Shown here one piece after another: positions 48,074 through 57,525 of a stretch of 64,000 bases of DNA (position 1 is its first letter; every line of letters begins with the position of its first letter). The DNA comes from Methylovirgula sp963708155 (GTDB taxonomy: Bacteria > Pseudomonadota > Alphaproteobacteria > Rhizobiales > Beijerinckiaceae). The DNA is taken from assembly GCA_963708155.1 (NCBI GenBank), contig OY970183.1, positions 310,001 to 374,000 of the forward strand, given 5' to 3'. Position numbers and translations under genes: made by a program. The notes under the pieces are model-generated. The model ran no database searches and was not told the DNA's origin. It saw only the letters and a program-made list of their open reading frames with translations.

Positions 48074-49787
48074 TCAGTTCGACTGGCGCCGCAAGAAATG
48101 CCGGGAATTTCCAATTGCTCTTCCTCGATTGAACGCGCCGGAGCGGTCGCGCGCCCCTGATGCGCGTCGAGCGCCGCCTGGACCTGGCGCGGCGAAGGCT
48201 GCTGTGGAAGGCGCTTGCCGTATTCGGCATGAACCGGGCCCGGCTGTGCCAGACGGGGTGCCGGCGCGGCAATGCGCGGCGCTGGCTCGCGCGCGGGCGG
48301 CGCAACATGGCGCTGCGGCTCTTCATGCCGACTGACGCCAAAAGCCGCGAGCCGCTCCAGCAGCTCTTGCGGCGTGTCATGCGCCGGAAGTGGCTCGGCC
48401 GGCTCACCGCGCTGGGCGCGGATCTGTTTTTGCGCCGGCAACGGCAAGATCCTCGATCTGCGGCATGCGCTGCGGCCGGACGACCGGCAATTCCGCTGCC
48501 GGCGGAATGAACGGGCCAGCGTCGAAATGGTCGGGCTCCGGCTCTGCGCAGGCCGGCTCGGCATATTGCTGCGCCGGCGGGCGCGCCGGCTGAAGATGTA
48601 CGCCGCGCACCGACGCCGGCGCGAAGGTCTGCGGCTGCGCCGCCGGCTCGGCGATAGCCGATCTGCGACTCGGCGATCGGGATCGGCGTCGAGGGCGGGC
48701 TCCGGCAGCGAAAGCGCGTTCCTTCGCCGTCTCGGCAGCGCGGGCCTCCGCGCGGGCGCGCAGCCGTTCGGCCACTTCGGCGATCCGCGTCTCGCCGCCG
48801 CTCGAAGGCGCGCATTTCGGCGCTGTCGATGCCGGTCGCGACGACCGACACACGCACCATGCCGTCGAGGTTCTGATCGAAGGTCGCGCCGAGAATGATA
48901 TTGGCGTCTTCGTCGACTTCCTGGCGGATGCGGCTCGCCGCCTCATCGACTTCATAGAGCGTCAGATCATTGCCGCCGGTGATCGAGATAAGCAGGCCCT
49001 CGCGCGCCCTTCATCGAAACTTCGTCGAGCAGCGGATTGGCGATCGCCGCTTCGGCGGCGAGGATGGCGCGCTTCTCGCCCGTCGCCTCGCCGGTGCCCA
49101 TCATCGCCTTGCCCATTTCGCGCATCACGGCGCGAACGTCGGCGAAGTCGAGATTGATGAGGCCTTCCTTCACCATCAGGTCGGTGATGCAGGCGACGCC
49201 CGAATAGAGAACCTGATCGGCCATCGCGAAGGCGTCGGCGAAGGTGGTCTTCTCGTTGGCGATGCGGAACAGGTTCTGGTTGGGAATGACGATCAGCGTA
49301 TCGACCGACTTCTGCAATTCGAGAATGCCGGCTCTCGGCAACGCGCATGCGCCGCACGCCCTCGAACTGGAACGGCTTGGTCACGACGCCGACGGTCAGG
49401 ATGCCCATTTCGCGCGCCGCGCGCGCGATGACCGGCGCCGCGCCGGTGCCGGTGCCGCCGCCCATGCCGGCGGTGACGAAGCACCATATGCGCGCCCGAG
49501 AGATGATCGCGGATTTCTTCGATCACCTCTTCGGCGGCGGCGCGCCCGACTTCGGGCTGCGAGCCGGCGCCGAGGCCTTCGGTCACCTGCAGGCCCATCT
49601 GGATGATGCGTTCGGCGCGCGAGGAGGTGAGCGCCTGAGCGTCGGTATTGGCGACGATGAAATCGACGCCGATAAGGCCGGAGACGATCATATTGTTGAC
49701 GGCGTTGCCGCCCGCTCCGCCGATGCCGCACACCATGATGCGTGGCTTTAGTTCCCGCAGTTCGGGCGCTTTGAGATTGATCGTCAT
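48074..49787 (-). CDS. ftsZ: Cell division GTPase FtsZ, several frameshifts
   Basis: Repaired length about 570 residues, in the long-tailed Rhizobiales class. The start is MTINLKAPELRELKPRIMVCGIGGAGGNAVNNMI; the tubulin signature appears as MGGGTGTGAAPVIARAAREMG; the T7 region is NLDFADVRAVM. The tail is proline/alanine-rich. The conserved C-terminal peptide is recovered only after dropping one base: EEEQLEIP then FLRRQSN and TGA at 48074-48076. Shifts occur near 49485, 49330, 49005, 48865 and several times in the tail. FtsZ forms the division ring with FtsA and is essential, so intact function is expected. Confidence 0.88.
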
Positions 49788-49894
49788 CGTCTGGCCTCTT
49801 GACGTTGGAGCGCCTTTAAGGGCGCCCGCTTTTGTTGTCCCTTTACGCCGAAGAACGAAATAGCCGCCGCGCTTATCCGTTCTTCTCTTACCGA

Positions 49895-51208
49895 TTAAAA
49901 ACTTTCTCTCAGCCAGTGTCCGACGCGAGCGATATAGCCGTGCGTGCCGTCGGCATCGCCCGCGCCGTGCGCCGCCGCGGCCGGAAATATTCGATCTTCG
50001 CCGCCTGCGGATAGACCAGAAGGCCGACGGACGCGGAAAAGCTCGGGCTTTTGGCCGATTCCGGAAGTCCTTGAATTCCCAAGGGACGGCCGAGTCGAAC
50101 CTGCCCCGACAAGATGCGCTTCGCCGCCTCCGCCATGCCGGTGAGCTGGCTCGCGCCGCCGGTGAGGATGAGCCGCGACGCGGAGTTGGCCGCAAAGCCC
50201 GAGGCTCTTCAGCCGATCGCGCACAAGTTCCAGAATTTCTTCGACGCGCGGCCTGATGATTCGCACCAGTTGCGATTTCGGCACATGCGTCGGGTGGTCG
50301 CCGTCCTCGCCGGCCAATGTCACCGCGACGGTTTCGCGCTCGTCGGAGGCAGAGGCGATGCAGGCGCCATAAAGCGTCTTCAGACGCTCGGCATCGGCAA
50401 GCCGCGTATTGAAGCCGCGCGCGATATCCATCGTGACATGATTGCCGCCGACGCGCGAAGCGCATCGACATGGACGAGGCTGCCGCCGGCGAAGACGCCG
50501 ACCGAGGTCGTGCCGCCGCCCATATCGATCAGCGCCGTGCCAAGTTCGGCCTCGTCATCGACCAAAGCCGCAAGGCCGGCGGCATAGGGCGTCGCGACGA
50601 CGCCCTCGACCGCCAGATGGCAGCGCTCCACGGCGAGCATCAGATTGCGCACCGCCGCCGCGTCGCAGCTGACGACATGCATGTCGGCGCCGAGTTCGTC
50701 GCCGATCATGCCTTTCGGATCGCGGACATTGCGCATGTCGCCGATCGAAAAGCCGGTCGGCAGCGAATGCAGCACCGCCTTGCCCTGCTCTTGCGTCCGC
50801 GCGCGCGCAGGCTTCGAGCACGCGATGCACGTCGGATTCCGCGACCGCGCGGCCGCCGATCGCGACCGCGGCGTGATAAAGCTGCGAGCCGATCCGGCCG
50901 CCGGTGATGTTGACGATGACGCTTTCGACCTGCACGCCGGCCATGCGTTCGGCCGCATCGACAGCGCGGCGGATCGCCTCTTCTGCCGCTTCGAGATCGA
51001 CGATCACGCCGCCCTTCATACCGGCCGAGCGCTGATGGCCGATGCCGAGGATGCGGCATCGATGGGTGCGTCCGCGCAAGGCCTCCGGCGTCTCGACCGG
51101 GTCGAGCTTGGCGATCAGGCAAACGATTTTCGACGTCCCGATATCGAGCGCCGACAGGACGGCCGTCTTACGCGCCGACAGAGCACGCATACGCGGCGGC
51201 TGGCTCAT
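49895..51208 (-). CDS. ftsA: Cell division protein FtsA, several frameshifts
   Basis: Actin-like membrane anchor of the Z-ring, about 437 residues after repair. The N-terminus has LSALDIGTSKIVCLIAKL; the middle has GDMRNVRDPKGMIG, the phosphate motif LIDMGGGTTSVGVFAGG, and MDIARGFNTRLADAERLKTLYG. The C-terminal amphipathic membrane-targeting helix is GYIARVGHWLRESF. The frame shifts near 50800, 50455, 50200 and about 49950, but all parts of the family pattern are present in order. The start ATG overlaps the ftsQ stop. 107 bases separate it from ftsZ. Confidence 0.88.
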
Positions 51209-52186
51209 GTGCGGGCGCCTTTCGTTTTCGATTTTGGCGCTAAAGCCGCCGCGCGCGCCGCGGCAGCATTTTCAGTCAGACGGACGAACATCCGGCCCGG
51301 AACCCGCAGATCGATCGATAAAATGTCCTTATCGATGACATGATCCTCGCGCTGGAACTGCGCCAATTGGGCGAGCGCCGCCGCGGCACCCACCTCCGGC
51401 AAGGCGACCTCGACCTGATTGTCCATCTTCAAGGTCCAGCGGCGCTGGGCGACGAGAATGCCCGCCTTGATCCGCGAGCGCAGATCGCCGGCCACATCGA
51501 GCAGCGCCGTGTATTCGCCGAGCCGCGCATTGGCGCCGGTCCCGACGACGAGCGGCAATGTGGCAAAGCGCCGATCGTCATAAGTGTCGATCGGCGTGCC
51601 GTCCACGGCGACGATCTTCACGACGCCGTCCTGCTGCCAAAGGGCGAAGGGCTTGCGCTCCTCGATGTCGATCACGACACGGCCAGGATAGAGCTTGCTG
51701 ATGCTCGCGTCCTTGACAAGCGGCAGCGCCTTCAGCCGCGCGCGCACCTTTTGCACGTCGAGAAAGGGCAGCGAATTCTTCGGGCCGATTCCAGTGACCG
51801 CGATGATCTCCTGCTGCAGTCAGCGCGTGGGCGCCCGAGATCGTGACCGTCCGGATGCCGGCGCCCCCCACGCGGGCGAAATAATCCGGCACGCTGCCTT
51901 CAGCAGCGACGAAGGCCGAATATTCGCCGCCAAGCCATGAGCCGTAGAAGCCGACACCGGCGAAAAGCGCGGCGGCGGCGAAAAGGCCAATCCCCTGCAT
52001 CGCGAAAATACGCGCGAGACGGTCGCCTGGCGTGGCGGCGCGGCGCACGGGGGCGCGGCGGCCGTAATCGGCGAGGAACGCCGGCGCAGGCGCGATTTGG
52101 GCAATTCCCGCATAGACCGGCGCCTGGGGCTGGAAGCTTTCAAAAGCCTCCTTTACCGGTCGCAGGAGGCGTCTTCCACCATCCAT
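51205..52186 (-). CDS. ftsQ: Cell division protein FtsQ, one frameshift
   Basis: Bitopic divisome protein of about 326 residues. It has a cytoplasmic N-terminus, one membrane helix (MQGIGLFAAAALFAGVGFYGSW), the POTRA domain and the periplasmic region with SLPFLDVQKVRARLK, SKLYPGRVVIDIEERKPFALWQ. The N-terminal half and the rest are in different frames; one extra base near 51815-51820, before IIAVTGIGPKN, explains it. The ATG overlaps the ddl stop by 34 bases and the stop overlaps ftsA's start, so it is in a tightly coupled operon. Confidence 0.9.
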
Positions 52187-53076
52187 TTGACAAGCTCACC
52201 GAACGTCAGGCCGGCATGTGCGGCGATTTCGGGCACAAGAGAAGTGGCGGTCATGCCGGGCTGCGTGTTGACCTCCAAAATCACGAGGTCGCCCGTACCT
52301 CCGGGGCGATCGTCGTAACGGAAGTCAGCACGGCTGACGCCGCGGCATCCGAGCGCCTTGTGCGCCTTGAGGGTCAACTCTTGAATAAACTGGTAAATAT
52401 TTTGTTTAAGATTTGCCGGAAGTTCATGTGACGAACCGCCTGTGGCATATTTGGCGTTGTAGTCGTACCAGCCGCCGTCCGCGGCTTTGATTTCAATAAC
52501 ATCATAGGCTTTGTCGCCGATGACGGCGCAGGTCAATTCGCGCCCTGCGACATAGCGCTCGATGAGCACCTCTTCGCCGTAGGCCCAATCCTCCCGCGTT
52601 AACTCCTGGGGTGGATGGGCATGGTCTTCATGGACGATGAGAACCCCGAAGGACGAGCCTTCAGCGAGCGGCTTGACGACATAGGGCGGCGGCAGGACAT
52701 GCGCACTGGCGGCGGTGAGCCGATCGATCGTCACGCCATCGGCAACAGGAACACCGGCCGCCTTCAGGACGTCCCTGGCGCGGTCCTTACGCATGGCCAG
52801 CGCCGAGGCGAGCACACCGGAATGGGTGTACGGGATCCGCAGCATTTCGAGAACGCCCTGGATGACCCCGTCTTCGCCATAGGGGCCATGCAGGGCGTTG
52901 AATGCGACATCGGGCTTGAGTTCGGCAAGAACCTGCCCGACGTTGTGATCGACGTCGACGGGTGTAACCCGAAACCCCTGCTCGACCAGCGCCTTGGCGC
53001 AGGCCGCCCCCGACCGCAACGACACGTCTCTCTCGGCGGAAAACCCGCCCAGCAAGACGGCAACGTGCTTTTTCAT
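52153..53076 (-). CDS. ddl: D-alanine--D-alanine ligase
   Basis: 307 residues, complete. The ATP-grasp fold shows VLLGGFSAERDVSLRSG, PDVAFNALHGPYGEDG, PYVVKPLAEGSSFGV and ILEVNTQPGMTATSLVPEIAA. It makes D-Ala-D-Ala for peptidoglycan precursors. First intact gene of the block leading to ftsQ, ftsA and ftsZ; murB, which usually precedes ddl in Rhizobiales, is not next to it. The reading frame is undamaged, in contrast to ftsQ and downstream genes. Confidence 0.95.
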   Translation of the reverse strand: MKKHVAVLLGGFSAERDVSLRSGAACAKALVEQGFRVTPVDVDHNVGQVLAELKPDVAFNALHGPYGEDGVIQGVLEMLRIPYTHSGVLASALAMRKDRARDVLKAAGVPVADGVTIDRLTAASAHVLPPPYVVKPLAEGSSFGVLIVHEDHAHPPQELTREDWAYGEEVLIERYVAGRELTCAVIGDKAYDVIEIKAADGGWYDYNAKYATGGSSHELPANLKQNIYQFIQELTLKAHKALGCRGVSRADFRYDDRPGGTGDLVILEVNTQPGMTATSLVPEIAAHAGLTFGELVKWMVEDASCDR

Positions 53077-53169
53077 TTTTATATCCGCAACTTATCGAGT
53101 GAACTTTCGTTGCAGATCGAGCCGCCGACTTTCCTCAATTAAGCTGAGAAAATACACCTTTACAGAGGC

Positions 53170-53967
53170 TTACTCGCCTTTTTTCGACAAGATCTTAAAG
53201 CCCTGTTCGGTCAGTATTTTCGTCGCCACCTGAGAGGTCAGAAAAGCTTCAAAGACGGCCGCGTTGGCATTCTTCGAACTCGCTACAACCGCCACAGGAT
53301 AAACGATCGGACTATGGCTGTCGGCGGGAAAAATCGCGACGACCCTGACTTTCGGTTCGGCCTTGGCGTCGGTCCCGTAAACGACGCCGAATTTCGCCTC
53401 GCCGCGGGCGACGAGCGCCAGGGCATCGCGCACGTTATTCGCCTGCGCCAGCTTCGGTTCGACCGCACCCCAGACGCCGAGCTTGGTGAAAGCCTCTTCC
53501 GCGTAGATCCCGGCCGGGCATGAAGCGACGGTGCAGACGGCGATCTTGCTGTCGCCGGCCAGCGTGGCGAGGTCGAAGCCAGGCTTGATGTCGAGCTTGG
53601 TCTTGCCGTCCGCCGGTTCGATCAGCACGAGATCGTTGCCGAGGAGATCGCGGCGCGTATGCGGGGCGAGAAGGCTCTTCTTTTGCAGATAATCGGCCCA
53701 TTTGGTGTCAGCGGAGATGAAGACATCCGCCGGCGCGCCCTGCTCGATCTGCTTGGCCAGGACGCCTGAAGAGCCGTAGGAAATTGCCGTCTCCTGCCCC
53801 TTTTCCTTGGCGAAGATCGGTTGGATGGCCTTAAGCGCAGTCGCCAGGCTCGCGGCGGCGAAGACAACAAGCTTGCCGGACGTCTGCGCACTTGCCCCAT
53901 CCGCGGGCGTCAGGGCCAAAAATACCAAAGCAGAAAATGCGGCAAGCCGCCGAACGGAGATGGACAT
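53170..53967 (-). CDS. modA: Molybdate ABC transporter substrate-binding protein ModA
   Basis: About 265 residues. A signal peptide (LAAFSALVFLALTPADGASA) is followed by the ModA pattern LVVFAAASLATALKAIQPIFAKEKG, SYGSSGVLAKQIEQGAPADVFISAD and the NDLVLI and PAGIYAEEAFTKLGVW motifs. It would bind molybdate or tungstate in the periplasm. I choose the second ATG of the pair (53967), where the AGGGG site sits at normal spacing. No modB or modC adjoins it, so it is an orphan here. Confidence 0.93.
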   Translation of the reverse strand: MSISVRRLAAFSALVFLALTPADGASAQTSGKLVVFAAASLATALKAIQPIFAKEKGQETAISYGSSGVLAKQIEQGAPADVFISADTKWADYLQKKSLLAPHTRRDLLGNDLVLIEPADGKTKLDIKPGFDLATLAGDSKIAVCTVASCPAGIYAEEAFTKLGVWGAVEPKLAQANNVRDALALVARGEAKFGVVYGTDAKAEPKVRVVAIFPADSHSPIVYPVAVVASSKNANAAVFEAFLTSQVATKILTEQGFKILSKKGE

Positions 53968-54134
53968 CATAACCCCTAAAAGCGCACGAGATTGCATTGG
54001 ATCGCGGCCCGAGATCCGCAGGCTTTATGCAATGATTAACGAGGGATGCGCAATAATAATCTGTGTACGAATTTATATAGCTTTGCGCAAACCGCCGGCA
54101 TTGAGCACGGCGATAGCAGCGCCCCGGAACTCCG

Positions 54135-54593
54135 ATGCCTTCGTCCGACCCGCCTCCTTCCGCAGCCCCGTTCATCGACGCGATCAAAGTCAGCGGTGCG
54201 GAGACGAAGCCGGGCGCGGTGACCTATCGCATCCTCGATCCGGTGCAGGAAAGTGGCGATAAACGCACTGAAACCCGCAAGCGCACCCGGCTGCGTTCGG
54301 GCAAAATCCTCGATGGCACCGGCAAGTTCCTGATCGACTGCCAGATCCACAATCGCTCTGAGCGCGGCGCCCGGTTGATCCTGTTTGCGAGGGTCAAATT
54401 ACCGCGCCGGATTCGACTCTTCAGCGATCTTGACGGCGAATTGCTGGAAGGCGCCGTCGCCTGGCAGCGCGGACAAAATGTCGGCGTGACCTTTCCTCCC
54501 GCAAGCCAGGTTGAATTTGACACCGGCGCAAATCACGGCGCTGCGCAAAAATATCTACGTGGTTTAAGCGCCGGCTTCAGCGCGAGACGATGA
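54135..54593 (+). CDS. PilZ-domain protein
   Basis: 152 residues. The RxxxR motif of PilZ (RKRTRLRSGK) and the later NRSERGARL box match the c-di-GMP binding consensus, in which the usual D/N-xSxxG is NRSERG. The barrel ends at AVAWQRGQNVGVTF. The gene faces the flagellar genes, so a link between c-di-GMP and motility is possible. Its 3' end overlaps the convergent hypothetical gene by about 17 bases. Confidence 0.85.
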   Translation: MPSSDPPPSAAPFIDAIKVSGAETKPGAVTYRILDPVQESGDKRTETRKRTRLRSGKILDGTGKFLIDCQIHNRSERGARLILFARVKLPRRIRLFSDLDGELLEGAVAWQRGQNVGVTFPPASQVEFDTGANHGAAQKYLRGLSAGFSARR

Positions 54594-55153
54594 GGCCGCG
54601 GGTCGTGACGACCACCCATTGACCGTGGCGCTCCTCGATAGCAAGGACGCGGCCCGCCTCCTGGCACTTGCGTCCCGATCATCACACGATAAACCGCATC
54701 GTCCTTGCCTACGATCAGAGCTTCGCCGTCCTGCACATAATGCAAGACGTAGGCAGTAATGATCGGCTCGCTGAACCGGGTTCGCGCAGGCGCATCCGGC
54801 CGCGCGGCGTCGGGGTGGATGGTGCCGGTGGCCGAGTAGTCGATCGCCGGATGATCTCCCAGCGTATCGGCCTGCGCGACCGGCGGATCTTCCCGATAGC
54901 TCGGTTGCGCAAAAATCATCAGATGTTCGAGGCCATTGAACTCGGGCCGCGGATGCGCGCTCATATAGATCGCAAACCCGGCGCAGGCGATGGCTGCGGC
55001 CGTGCCGGTGCCCGCCAGCGCTCCGTCGGCCAGAGAGGTCTGGCTCAGGTGCTCCTGCAGCCGCCGCCAGATCGACACGCTGCCAGAAGCACGCAGGAGC
55101 TCGCGCACCTGCTCGTCCGTCGGCTCCCATTCCCGTTTCGCTTTGCCGCTCAT
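54577..55153 (-). CDS. Hypothetical membrane protein, one frameshift
   Basis: Repaired length about 191 residues. An N-terminal charged region is followed by one membrane helix (TGTAAAIACAGFAIYMSA). It ends in the pattern RVLAIEERHGQWVVVTTRGLIVSR after dropping one base near 54672. As read, the frame continues to 54533. I do not recognise the family. It precedes the flagellar block and may belong with it. The repaired stop lies at 54577-54579. Confidence 0.6.
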
Positions 55154-55185
55154 CTTCAGCCGCCCTCAGTCCCGCGCCGGGCCTT

Positions 55186-55614
55186 TTAGCCCACGAACTC
55201 GCGCGCCTCCTTGAACGACGTGAAGCGTCGCAGTCCGAGCAGGGTCTCGACCTCGATCGTCCCGTCGCCGAAGAGGACATAGGGACGGTCTTTCAGCCGG
55301 CCACGCTGGACAACATTGGCGGCCGGTTTTTTGCGGGGAGCAGGAACAGGCGCCTCGCTCGGGCGCGCGGTCCGCTCCAATACTCTGTCGAAGAAGCTGT
55401 TCAGGGCGCCGAAACCGGTCTGCAAGGCACCGAGAACCGCCAGCCCGAAGCCGCTGAAGATGGTCGCCTGCGCAATCGCCGTCATGTCGAACGGGAGCTT
55501 ATGCCCGAAGGCCGAGGCATAGAGCGCGAGCGCCGGCGCGCCCGACAACAACAGCGCCCATCCGAGCGCTACGACCATGAAGCCGATCCAGGTCATTCGA
55601 TCAAAGACCATCAC
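55186..55614 (-). CDS. Hypothetical membrane protein
   Basis: 142 residues with two membrane helices (WIGFMVVALGWALLLSGA and AIAQATIFSGFGLAVLGALQTGF). The C-terminus reads RPYVLFGDGTIEVETLLGLRRFTSFKEAREFVG. Similar short proteins occur in Rhizobiales near flagellar genes. No function is known to me. Separated from the preceding gene by 32 bases. Confidence 0.65.
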   Translation of the reverse strand: MMVFDRMTWIGFMVVALGWALLLSGAPALALYASAFGHKLPFDMTAIAQATIFSGFGLAVLGALQTGFGALNSFFDRVLERTARPSEAPVPAPRKKPAANVVQRGRLKDRPYVLFGDGTIEVETLLGLRRFTSFKEAREFVG

Positions 55615-55673
55615 ATCACCCCTATTTCAAAACCAAGCTTCAAAACCACCCCGGCCCCGCGCATGTCGCGCGC

Positions 55674-56126
55674 TCACCGCAAAATGTCGCTCTTCGGAAA
55701 GAAATTAAACTCCTGGACGAGAACATCCTTGACCACCTCGGCCTGAAGCCGCTGGTTGACTTTCTGCGCCAATTCCTTGGTCAAGGCGTTGACGTCATAT
55801 TTTTCGAGATGATGGAAATCGAGGCTCGTGTCGGAATAGATTTTCCGGAACGTTTCATCGAGCAGATAGACGTCCGGTAGCAGCGCCTCTTTCACCAAAC
55901 TCTGGTTATAGGTGTAGCCGAGCTCCGCGACGACATAACCCTGTACGGCTCCGTCGGCGATCATCGGAACATTGATGACCGGAAGCTTCTTGTATTCGAA
56001 CGTTTGGCCGGGAGATCCGGACTCCGGCGTCGCCGCCGGATGGTCGAGCTTCATCGAGACCATGGCGAAGCTCGCCCCGGCGGTGAGCAGGCAAATCCAG
56101 GCGCAGCTCGCGATCAGCTTGATCAT
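55674..56126 (-). CDS. Flagellar-cluster hypothetical protein, FliL-like layout
   Basis: About 150 residues from the ATG at 56126. There is one N-terminal hydrophobic segment (LIASCAWICLLTAGASFAMVSM). The rest is a periplasmic-like domain with LPVINVPMIADGAVQGYVVAELGYTYN and the end VKDVLVQEFNFF. One transmembrane segment followed by a domain ending in VxxxxFxxF resembles FliL, but identity is not established. It overlaps the FlgN-like gene by four bases. Confidence 0.6.
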   Translation of the reverse strand: MIKLIASCAWICLLTAGASFAMVSMKLDHPAATPESGSPGQTFEYKKLPVINVPMIADGAVQGYVVAELGYTYNQSLVKEALLPDVYLLDETFRKIYSDTSLDFHHLEKYDVNALTKELAQKVNQRLQAEVVKDVLVQEFNFFPKSDILR

Positions 56127-56569
56127 GATTGCTCGTATCTGCGATAGATCGAAGATGAGTAGGTGCCGTCCGATTCCTCTGTCTCGATCGCCCGGGCGAT
56201 GAGCGCGCACACCTGCCGTACGGCCTTGAGGTGAATCTCCAGCGTCGCGAGATTGCGCTGGAGTTTGGCGCGCAGGCGCTCAAGTTCAGCGCGCATGCGC
56301 GCGTCACGCGCCTGCGTCCCGAGTGCACGCATGGTGCGATCGAGTTCAAGCAGCGCATGAGTTTTGCGATGATTGAATTCGGAAAAATCGACCGGCCGGT
56401 ATTGCTCGAGTGTCGCCGTTTCCAAATCGACCAGCCGCTCGATCCGCTCGACGGTCTGGGAAAATGTCTCGCGCAGAGCTGCCTGGCGCGCTTCGTCAGC
56501 CCCGGGCGCCTCGCCGATCCGTCTCGGCACTTTGTTCGTTGAGGAATCGGCATTGCCATGGGGCGTCAC
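56123..56569 (-). CDS. Flagellar hypothetical protein, FlgN-like helical
   Basis: About 148 residues starting at GTG 56569, which overlaps the stop of the upstream rod-binding gene (GTGA). Almost entirely helical: FSQTVERIERLVDLETATLEQY, HALLELDRTMRALG, LERLRAKLQRNLATLEIHLKAVRQVCALIARAI. This helical bundle layout resembles flagellar chaperones of the FlgN type that Rhizobiales carry here. No specific function is proved. Confidence 0.6.
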   Translation of the reverse strand: MTPHGNADSSTNKVPRRIGEAPGADEARQAALRETFSQTVERIERLVDLETATLEQYRPVDFSEFNHRKTHALLELDRTMRALGTQARDARMRAELERLRAKLQRNLATLEIHLKAVRQVCALIARAIETEESDGTYSSSIYRRYEQS

Positions 56570-57066
56570 GAACGTTTGGCCGCGGACAGGGGAATGAACG
56601 CCGTGTGCAACTCCCCGACCGGATGCGATGTGTGATGTGCGTGCTTGACGTGCTTCGGTCCGATGCCGAGATCGAGAGACTTCGACAGACTCGTGCCAAG
56701 CTCCTGCGCCAGCATCGAGCGCCACATGCCGGCGCCGGCCTCCTCGCCGAAAAATTCGTCGCTCTCGGGAAGCATGTTTTCGACGAGGTTACCGAGCAAC
56801 AGAGCGCCAATGCCCTGATAGGCTTTGGTCTCTGCGATGTCCCTAGCCTTTTCCGGCGTCTCGTTGGCGAAACGCGGGCTGGCAATGGCCGCCAACGGCG
56901 CCTGCCCCGACGCTTTGGCGTCGCTGAAAACATCAGCAAACTGCGTATCAGCGGTGCCACGATCAGCGGCAAGGCGCGAGAGCCTCTCCGTCGCCATCGC
57001 GGATTTCGCGGGATCGGCGGCGCGAACGACGTCAAGCAGGATGTCTGAAGGCGGATTGATCGACAC
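56566..57066 (-). CDS. Rod-binding protein (FlgJ N-terminal-like)
   Basis: About 166 residues from GTG 57066, with GGAG seven bases upstream. The region FANETPEKARDIAETKAYQGIGALLLGNLVENMLPESDEFFGEEAGAGMWRSMLAQELG is the rod-binding domain found at the N-terminus of FlgJ, without the muramidase part, as usual in alphaproteobacteria. It helps assemble the flagellar rod in the periplasm. Next to FliJ-like and FlgN-like genes. Confidence 0.82.
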   Translation of the reverse strand: MSINPPSDILLDVVRAADPAKSAMATERLSRLAADRGTADTQFADVFSDAKASGQAPLAAIASPRFANETPEKARDIAETKAYQGIGALLLGNLVENMLPESDEFFGEEAGAGMWRSMLAQELGTSLSKSLDLGIGPKHVKHAHHTSHPVGELHTAFIPLSAAKRS

Positions 57067-57125
57067 GCAACCACTCCCTCTGCGCGTAAGGCGACAGATC
57101 ACATGCCGAAGATGGGCCACCTGGC

Positions 57126-57524
57126 TTACGGGAGGCTTGCGCCCTTGCGGTTCATCTCGGCGTCGATGACGGCATCGAGATCGCGGCGCTCCTCGGCGCG
57201 CCGTTGCTGCTCTGCCACGGTCTCGAGCGCGCGCTCCACCTGCCCCGCCCGGCGGCGACATTCGAGCAGAACCTTCGCCTGCTCTTCGGCTTGCTCGGCA
57301 AAGCGCCGCTTGGCGCGGCCAACCGCCTGCAGCTTGTCGGCGAGCGTCTTCATATAGCCCGGCGTATAGATATGATTCTCGTCGAGATAAGAGACGAGCC
57401 GCGTTTCGGTCGCTTCGGCGCTTGCTTGCCGACGCTGGAGGGCGACGAGTTTCAGCTCGCCGATTCGGCGAATGTCGCTCTGCACATTCAGCATCCGGCG
57501 CAGCGTATCCAGTCGCTTCTGCAT
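57126..57524 (-). CDS. FliJ-like flagellar export protein
   Basis: About 132 residues from the ATG at 57524. Long coiled coil with MQKRLDTLRRMLNVQSDIRRIGELKLVALQRRQASAEATETRL, then AKRRFAEQAEEQAKVLLECRRRAGQVERALETVAEQQRRAEERR. This is the usual size and charge of FliJ, the stalk of the flagellar export ATPase. It starts overlapping the fliR stop. Confidence 0.75.
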   Translation of the reverse strand: MQKRLDTLRRMLNVQSDIRRIGELKLVALQRRQASAEATETRLVSYLDENHIYTPGYMKTLADKLQAVGRAKRRFAEQAEEQAKVLLECRRRAGQVERALETVAEQQRRAEERRDLDAVIDAEMNRKGASLP

Positions 57525-57525
57525 C

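Noticed and set aside
47767..48564. Separate 265-residue protein downstream of ftsZ
   Set aside because: Its first half is the FtsZ tail in a shifted frame, ending with the conserved C-terminal peptide.
44978..51208. Pseudogenisation of the division cluster
   Set aside because: ftsZ, ftsA and bamD are essential and every family motif is retained in order; decay would also remove motifs.
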